A stretch of 64,000 bases of DNA from Conus ventricosus (Eukaryota; Mollusca; Gastropoda; Neogastropoda; Conidae): positions 56,234,715 to 56,298,714 of the forward strand of contig CM031615.1 in assembly GCA_018398815.1 (NCBI GenBank), in the 5' to 3' direction. Of this stretch, positions 58,018 through 64,000 are shown piece by piece. Made by a program: the position numbers and the translations under genes. The notes below the pieces were generated by a model, which saw nothing but the letters and a program-made list of their open reading frames with translations, did not search any database and was not told the origin of the DNA. The first letter of the stretch is position 1; each line of letters begins with the position of its first letter.

Positions 58018-60117
58018 TGTCATGGGCCGACCCTGGAGGGCTGCCCTGACAAGGATCGGTCTAGATGGGAGTGAGGGAGTGACTGACCTCACACGCTCGC
58101 AAGAGCCCACACAAGAAAGATTACGATACAACACCCCATTTTTTCACATCAACACACGCAATCACAAATAAATATTTCAACCACCCCACCATGCACAATC
58201 ACAATCAAGCATTCCAACACACACAACATACAAATCACAATCAAGCATTTCAACACATATGACATATACACAATTATAAAAAATAATTCCAGCCCCCATC
58301 CCTTTCCCTGTCATGTGGTGCCCTCACACCCCTGCCTCTCCAAAGTCCACCGGGAGCACCTGTCGCACCGGGTGCCCCAAACCGGGTCGGTTCCTGAAGA
58401 GTCGTTCAAGGCCGACACCCTTGACCCACACAAACAGACGATGGAGAGCGCGCCCCGGGGGACGGGGCGTTGCTGCTGGAGGTCCTAGACGGGGATCAGG
58501 ACTGTCCAGCCAAGTCCACGGGCTTTTCCACCAGTACGTGGCCTCAACCAGTGCGTGGTCCCACCAGTGCGTGGCCCCAACCAGTGCGCGTTACCAGCCA
58601 GTGCACGGTCCCAACCAGTGCGCGCTACCAACCAGTGCGTGGTCCCAACCAGTGCGTGTTACCAACCAGTGCGTGGTCCCAACCAGTGCTTTGCTCCGGG
58701 CGAAGCCCCCGGGAGGAGGGAAAAGGCGACAGCTAGGAGAGAAGAAAGAACGGGTACTGGAACCCCGCAGTCAGTACAGTCTGACCCATGCTGTTAAAAC
58801 CCTAACAGTCACTCGCATGATGGGCGAGGGGAGGTCTACTAAATACATCAACACCAGCTCAACACAGACCTGAGCATAACGCAGCAAACCAACCAAATCA
58901 GAAATGTTTGTTAAAGTCTTCACATACGAAGCAGGTAAGAGACTGCATTAAATTAACAGGCTATAAAACAAATATGAATTATCTTCATCCTTCTCTCACT
59001 CACGTTTAACATTTTCCTTTCCTAGGAACTGAACTAATAGAGCAACCATGGCTTTACATCTGCCACCACATTTGCAAATAATAATTCAATGGCACAATTA
59101 TCCCCACATTTTATAGCAACATTTCAAAATAACACAAATCTCCAACCACGCATCCAACCGACTAATCATGCGTACGCACGCTCGCGAACATAAAACTCGT
59201 TCTCCTTGCACACACAAACAGACGGTGGCCGAAGAATAAGAGTCCGGCGAATGTGACAGGGGCGGACGAGCGAGACTAAGCAAGTACCAACCCTGAATCA
59301 CAGGTTCTCTCCCATCCCCACCGACTACCGCATCACCAGATGCATAAACAGGAGAAAGAATTTTGGATATAATTTAGAATGGCAGGTTAAAGATTGAATT
59401 AACCGAGAAAAGGTCTCAAACAATATTCCTTTTACAATTTTGAAAACAAAAGAAAATTGCGCAAAAGAGAAGAATAAGCCGGTAACAACCAAAAAAAAAC
59501 CCAAAACAAACAAACCACGAAACTGATGCTTACCAGCTACCGTGGGTGACCCGAAGAGGCGGGTCAAACGACTCTCTCTGCCTCTGTCGGTCGAGAGGAC
59601 AGCAGCGCAGATGCGGAAAAAGGTGAAGTGATGTCTCCTTCCTACAGGCCGACTGTAGGAAATGAAGGTACCGACTGTACCTTCGACGATAAGGTGAAGA
59701 ACCAGACCGGAGCAGGCGCTCCCAGAGACATCTTCCGCTCGAGTGAAGAGAAAACCTGCCTAAGCGATGGCGGCCAACATGCCACGCTACGTCACAGTGA
59801 GAATACCTCAAGCCTAAGAGGAATCTTGCACGTGCGGCAGGTGAAAAGACAGGTGAGAGGCGATAGAGACAGCCAGTACAAGGAAAAGATACCAGCCACC
59901 CGTGAACCTGCAGGATGAATTGCACGGGCAGTGGAATTAGAGAGAGAGAGAGAGAGAAAGTAAACCTAACCTGAGCTGAACTACACCAAAGGTGCAACCA
60001 CACCACAAGCCACATTAAAGGACGGATATACGACAACAACGACCACAATAAATAAATGAATAATTCTACTACCCTAGATGGGCCAATCGTCATAGGCCTC
60101 GTAACAAACCCGTGACA
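58018..60117 (-). repeat. 5' LTR of the gypsy-type element
   Basis: 2100 bases, partner of 45048-47154. The terminus facing the interior reads TGTCATG in place of TGTCACG, a single change in the inverted repeat. The 17-bp array is at 58545-58696. A TATA-like GCTATAAAA lies on the minus strand near 59110. A GA run is at about 59939-59957. Confidence 0.9.
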
Positions 60118-60122
60118 GAGAT
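60118..60122. repeat. 5-bp target duplication, right (GAGAT)
   Basis: GAGAT immediately after CGTGACA, partner of 45043-45047. Confidence 0.85.
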
Positions 60123-61254
60123 ACTTTGCTACTGAGATTGACAGTAGTACGAAGTGTCCAACAGTTTGAAACGAGATGGTTTGTGACTGACATTGGCATT
60201 TGCAGAGAGTGGCCAAACATTAGATAGAATTACCTTGTTACCAACATGGACAGTAGTAGAAAGAGAGCAACAGTTGAAAAGAGGTACTTTGTTACCAGAA
60301 TTAGCAGCAGTAGAAACTGCATAGTCGTTGAAGAGAGATGCTTTGTCATGTGCATTGGAAAAAGTAAAAAGTGCCCAACAATTGGAGAGAAGTGCTTTGT
60401 TATTGACATTAACAGAAGTACAAAGTGCCAACAGTTGAAAAGATTCTTTGTTACTACAAAGTGGCATTAACAGAAGTAGAAGTGCCCAACAGTTGGAAAA
60501 ATTCTTTGTTACCGTCAAAGTGACGTTAACAGAAGTACAAAGTGCCCAACAGTTGGAAAAATTCTTTGTTACGAACAAAGTGACATTAACAGAAGTAGAA
60601 AGTGCCCAACAGTTGGAAAAATTCTTGTTACAAACAAAGTGACATTAACAGAAGTAGAAAGTGCCCAACAGTTGGAAAAATTCTTGTTACCATCAAAGTG
60701 GCATTAACAGAAGTAGAAAGTGCCCAACAGTTGGAAAAATTTCTTTGTTACGAACAAAGTGACACTAACAGAAGTAGAAAGTGCCCAACAGTTGGAAAAA
60801 TTCTTTGTTACTAACAAACTGGCATTAACAGAAGTAGAAAGGGCCCAACAGTTGGAAAAAATTCTTTGTTACGAACAAAGTGACATAACAGAAGTAGAAA
60901 GTGCCCTAACAGTTGGAAAGAGAGACTTTGTTACTTGACATTAACAGTAGTAGAAATGACCCACAGTTGAGAAGAAATATTTGTTACTAATATTAACATT
61001 AAAATAAATGCCCAACTCTTGGAAAGAAGTACTTTTTTTTTCACAGACATAATGGTTGTAGAAAGTGCTTGACAGTTAGAAAGAAATACTTTCTTACTGA
61101 CAATAGCATTAACAGTAAATGTCAAGCCATTGGAAACAAACACTAAACAGTTGTAAACAAATGCTTTGTTACCGACGGTAACATTAACAGTAAGAGCCTA
61201 ACAGTTAGTAAGAAATACTTTGTTACTGACAACAACTTTTCTGTCTTTCTTTCT
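60123..61254. repeat. Right half of a degenerate 58-60-bp tandem array
   Basis: Best preserved at 60400-60930: gaagtagaaagtgcccaaca, then gttggaaaaattctttgtta, then cgaacaaagtgacattaaca, about nine consecutive units. Older, diverged units extend to about 61230. It is continuous in family with 43730-44345. Confidence 0.9.
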
Positions 61255-61375
61255 GTGTACGCAGGCTGATAGTCCTGCAGACACTGCTGTATAGACAGGC
61301 AGTGGACTTTTGTGTGTATGACCGTTTTTTATCCCGCCATTAAGACAGCCATACTCCATCTTCAGGGAAGCTGGT
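61255..61375 (+). repeat. Dispersed gastropod-like repeat fragment
   Basis: acgcaggctgatagtcctgc...ttttttatcccgccattaag...agccatactccatcttcagg. Related to 22960-23115. It ends about 225 bases before the first copine-like exon. Confidence 0.6.
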
Positions 61376-61600
61376 AACAACAGACGTAGAAAGTGTCAAA
61401 CAGTTGAAAAGAGATCATATGGATGGCCAGTGACAACAGGAGAATCTATCCCAAGTTGAACAGTGACGCTGTACAGACAACCAAAGAAGAGAGCTGGACT
61501 GTTTTGACAGGGCAGCTGTGGTACTGACGACGACTGGACTAGGTGGCTGGCTGAGTGTGTGTGTGTGTTAAGGAAGCATCTTTCTCTGTGGCTCTTTCAG

Positions 61601-61684
61601 CAGCGTCCGGCACTATGGATCCAGCTTTCAGCCTGGGTCGGCCACCATGCCTTCTTCCAAGGTGGAGATCAGCGTTCAGTGCAG
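61601..61684 (+). CDS. Copine-like gene, N-terminal coding exon (partial)
   Basis: A pyrimidine-rich stretch ending in CAG at 61598-61600 precedes an open frame reading HYGSSFQPGSATMPSSKVEI then SVQC. The SSKVEIS(V)xCR phrase is the first strand of the N-terminal C2 domain of copines, cytosolic Ca2+-dependent phospholipid-binding proteins. An ATG in good context (GCCACCATG, 61647-61649) lies inside, so this could be the first coding exon or, if the acceptor is used, the second. The exon should end after TGCAG with two bases of an Arg codon, matching the phase of 63807. The donor there reads CAGTGAGG instead of the ideal CAGGTGAGG, one G short, which looks like an assembly error or a damaged site. 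Confidence 0.6.
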
Positions 61685-61819
61685 TGAGGTCCCTGGCTTG
61701 GTTTTTACCTGGTTGTTTTTTTGTTTTTTTCCTGTCGTTGCTCCACTCTGTGGAAAAGAGTGTGTGGTTTTAAGCCTGCTTTGTAGAGTTGGAGGTTTGA
61801 TGGTCATGTGCCTGGGATT

Positions 61820-61966
61820 CTGTGTGTGTGTGTGTGTGGTGTGTGTGTGTGTGTGTGTGTGTGCATGTGTGCATGTTGTGCGTGCGTGCATGTGTGCATG
61901 CGTGCGTGCGTGTGTGTTCACAACTAAAATATAAACATGCATAAGATCAGATCATACAGATGATAG

Positions 61967-62014
<48 letters not shown>

Positions 62015-62105
62015 TGTGGTTGTGTGCGTGTGTGTGTGTTCACAGCCAAAATATAAACATGCATAAGAGCAGATCATACAGATGAAAGGAGAGAGAGTGT
62101 GTGTG
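61820..62105. repeat. (GT)n microsatellites flanking a 55-bp duplication
   Basis: GT arrays at about 61822-61917 and 61969-62035, each followed by the same block (aaaatataaacatgcataag, a(t/g)cagatcatacagatga). The array-plus-block unit is duplicated in tandem, inside the presumed copine intron. Confidence 0.9.
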
Positions 62106-62160
62106 GTCAACGATGCTGAAGAAAAGAAGGGTTGAATAACTGATAGACTGTGCAGGAGTG

Positions 62161-62193
62161 AGGGGAGGAAGGGGGGGGGGGGGGGAGGGGGCT
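62161..62193. repeat. Poly-G tract
   Basis: G run of about 18 bases with flanking GGA words. Confidence 0.95.
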
Positions 62194-62381
62194 CTACACT
62201 TTGTGTGTACCAGCTAAACTCTTATATGATCTAAACTGAATTGAAGTAGACAGACCCAGTTGAATGGCAAGTGACGAAGACATAAGCAAATTAAAAGTAA
62301 CAAACTATATAATTTGAAGATAAGGTAGTAAAGACCGAAACAAAAGGGAGGTCAAAAAAGGAAACAAAAACAATGCACAAC

Positions 62382-62408
62382 GTTTCGACTCTCAGAGTCT
62401 TTTTCAAG
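62382..62408 (-). ncRNA. Degenerate hammerhead-like core, Penelope type
   Basis: Minus strand: CTTGAAAAA, a hairpin GACTC-TGA-GAGTC (62387-62399), then GAAAC (62386-62382). Same layout as 10639-10664 but the first conserved element is altered, so cleavage activity is unlikely. Probably a Penelope-like terminal-repeat fragment inside the copine intron. Confidence 0.4.
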
Positions 62409-62409
62409 T

Positions 62410-63205
62410 GTATGTATGCTTTTGTTTTATGGCTATTGTATGGACACATGCACAAGCAGTTTTTAAATATAAGTGTGGGGCTGTATGGGTGCATTTATGT
62501 ACATAGAACCTAGGTCCACAGACTGTGAATTACTGATCTTCTTTCTCCCCTCCTCCTCTTCTTCTTCTGGTAAATGCTATTTTCGTTTCATTGCTGTGGA
62601 ATCTATTCATTGCCTCACTATTGTAATTACTTTCATTTATGGCCATGGTAGTCAAGGGACCATTGTGTTGACTTTGTATCCTATCGGCTTTAAGAAAAAC
62701 ACATCTATATAACACAAATGCCATGTATGATGTAATAGCATTCTTTGTGGTGATTTCGTATTTTTATAATGTTAAAGTCTTGGGCCAATCATAATGTTAG
62801 TTCTCAACCATTTTGCAGTACCTTTAAACATCTTTAAGTTTTTAAGCAATGCTGACATCACATCATTCCATCATTCAAAATAATCGTTTATTTTGTCCTC
62901 ATCTACCACTTTGATGGGGAAATAAGTACCATTGTGGGATTTCTGAACAAGGGAATGTTTAAAATTCACTGACATTGCAAAGATGGCAGCCAGCACCTTT
63001 CACTATGATCAGTTTGAATCTAAAGCCTTGCGTGACAATGTAACTGATGGATCAGGTTGAGTGAAGTTATTATCAGAACCTCTGTTATCACCACTCACAG
63101 TTGAAAATACTTGTAATTTTGCCAGTAAATGATAGACGTCAACATTCGGCTCATATATTCAGTCACTTTATGTCTGCATAGGACATTTGCCTTTGCTTCG
63201 TATTT
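62410..63205. other. Presumed intron sequence, nothing recognised
   Basis: AT-rich, no element identified. See the rejected frame at about 62983. Confidence 0.4.
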
Positions 63206-63207
63206 CA

Positions 63208-63242
63208 CACACAGACACACACAGACACACAACCACACACCA

Positions 63243-63302
<60 letters not shown>

Positions 63303-63376
63303 CATGCACACACATGCAAGCGCGCGCACACACACACACACATGACATATATATATATTTATATATATATATATAT

Positions 63377-63415
<39 letters not shown>

Positions 63416-63426
63416 CACACTCACAA

Positions 63427-63487
<61 letters not shown>

Positions 63488-63514
63488 TCTCTCTCTCTCA
63501 CACGCTCACACACA

Positions 63515-63582
<68 letters not shown>
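63208..63582. repeat. Compound (CA)n / (TA)n microsatellite
   Basis: CA array to 63301, TA array at about 63346-63409 with small interruptions that make it self-complementary, then CA arrays to about 63582. Histidine/threonine frames are repeat translations. Confidence 0.95.
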
Positions 63583-63584
<2 letters not shown>

Positions 63585-63806
63585 CAGCAACTGTTACGGC
63601 AGTTCAGTGGAACTTTGCAATGCTGGCATTGCTTCTTTCCATCAAAATGTTCAAACAACTTAACTTCCATGCACTTATTCTCACCCATCCACACTGCCAT
63701 TGCAGCCCAGCACCGCTTCAGCACCAGTAGTTCACAGAGAGCATGGTGGACAGGACAATGAAAGAATGTGTTTAGCACTTTACCATTTGGTTTCATCTTT
63801 CAACAG

Positions 63807-63893
63807 GAATCTGAAGGATAAAGACACATTTTCCAAGTCGGATCCCATGTGTGCTTTCATATGTCAGATGCCAAAACCCGTCGGGAATATGAG
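63807..63893 (+). CDS. Copine-like gene, C2A-domain exon (partial)
   Basis: Bounded by a good acceptor (tttcatctttcaacag, AG at 63805-63806) and a good donor (GAG|GTCAGTG at 63894). It begins with the last base of a split Arg codon and reads NLKDKDTFSKSDPMC, the hallmark of the copine first C2 domain, which contains Asp residues that bind Ca2+. It fits directly after SVQC of 61601-61684. The second half reads AFICQMPKPVGNM as given. If one T were missing from the TTT at about 63855-63857, it would read FHMSDAKTRREYE, which looks more natural. Later C2B and VWA-like domains would lie to the right of the window. Confidence 0.7.
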
Positions 63894-64000
63894 GTCAGTG
63901 TGAACTTAGGAGTGCTGCTTCCAGGAGTGTACAGTCTTTATTTTTCTTTCCCTTGCACACAGGTCTGTTTCTGATGCTCTCTCTGTTGTTGTGTCAAACC

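Larger units (their letters stand above)
45043..60122 (-). mobile_element. Composite Ty3/gypsy-type LTR retrotransposon with target duplications
   Basis: A single insertion: GAGAT, LTR 45048-47154, internal region, LTR 58018-60117, GAGAT. It is transcribed leftward, so 58018-60117 is the 5' LTR. Internal order: primer site (57996-58013), nested RTE (54716-57911), gag and protease (54122-52279), nested CR1/L2 LINE (48473-52278), protease tail and integrase (about 48480-47681), RNase H remnant (about 47680-47500), polypurine tract (47155-47167). Removing the two nested LINEs leaves about 8.0 kb. Integrase upstream of RNase H is the copia-like order of Gmr1-like gypsy elements. Reverse transcriptase is missing, so the element is not autonomous. 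Confidence 0.85.

Noticed and set aside
42105..61254. Regularly spaced repeats resembling a CRISPR array
   Set aside because: Spacers are not unique and units are contiguous degenerate minisatellites in a eukaryotic genome.
62986..63056. Possible exon MAASTFHYDQFESKAL... with good ATG context and a GT after ATCAG
   Set aside because: It lies between the two copine-like exons but its end phase does not match exon 63807, and the protein is not copine-like.
63600..63796. Minus-strand frame with ALCELLVLKRCWAAM and [10 protein letters not shown]
   Set aside because: Protein-like, but no splice sites or family recognised, and it overlaps the intron just upstream of the copine exon on the other strand.

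Overview
The window is eukaryotic, intron-bearing and repeat-dominated. The repeat mix (RTE, I/Nimb-type, CR1/L2-type and Penelope-type retroelements, long CA/CT microsatellites, and a dispersed motif I associate with snail genomes) points to a marine gastropod mollusc. That assignment is an inference. Two 100-base N runs (11203-11302 and 30173-30272) are scaffold joins. About 20.34-30.17 kb reads as poorly corrected sequence and ends at the second join.

Layout. 0-3.2 kb: microsatellites and small tandem duplications. 3.2-10.3 kb: an RTE LINE on the minus strand, split by a full-length but decayed I/Nimb-like LINE (3619-9205) that has a 12-bp target duplication and a possible HDV-like ribozyme at its exact 5' end. 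10.3-16.4 kb: a Penelope-type hammerhead-like motif and three LINE fragments. 17.0-19.9 kb, minus strand: a broken copy of a large, unnamed protein family of marine invertebrates with two Cys/His motifs. 26.2-30.2 kb: a second, badly sequenced copy of the I/Nimb-like LINE. 31.0-33.8 kb: a 60-bp-arm palindrome followed by a CR1-like LINE. 33.9-42.8 kb: CT/GA/GT arrays, a 694-bp transposon-like element with an 8-bp target duplication, and minisatellites.

45048-60117 is one composite Ty3/gypsy-type LTR retrotransposon on the minus strand. It has 2.1-kb LTRs, a 5-bp target duplication (GAGAT), a tRNA-Pro-type primer site, gag, protease, integrase and an RNase H remnant. It holds two nested LINEs, each with its own target duplication: a CR1/L2 type at 48473-52278 and an RTE at 54716-57911. 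Integrase lies upstream of RNase H, the copia-like order known from Gmr1-like gypsy elements. Part of integrase, the reverse transcriptase and most of RNase H are deleted. The element sits inside an old degenerate minisatellite whose halves flank it.

At the right end two short exons on the plus strand (61601-61684 and 63807-63893) read as the start of the first C2 domain of a copine, a Ca2+-dependent phospholipid-binding protein. This is the only host gene I can support. The rest of that gene would lie beyond the window. Nearly all other long reading frames are retroelement remnants or translations of simple repeats.
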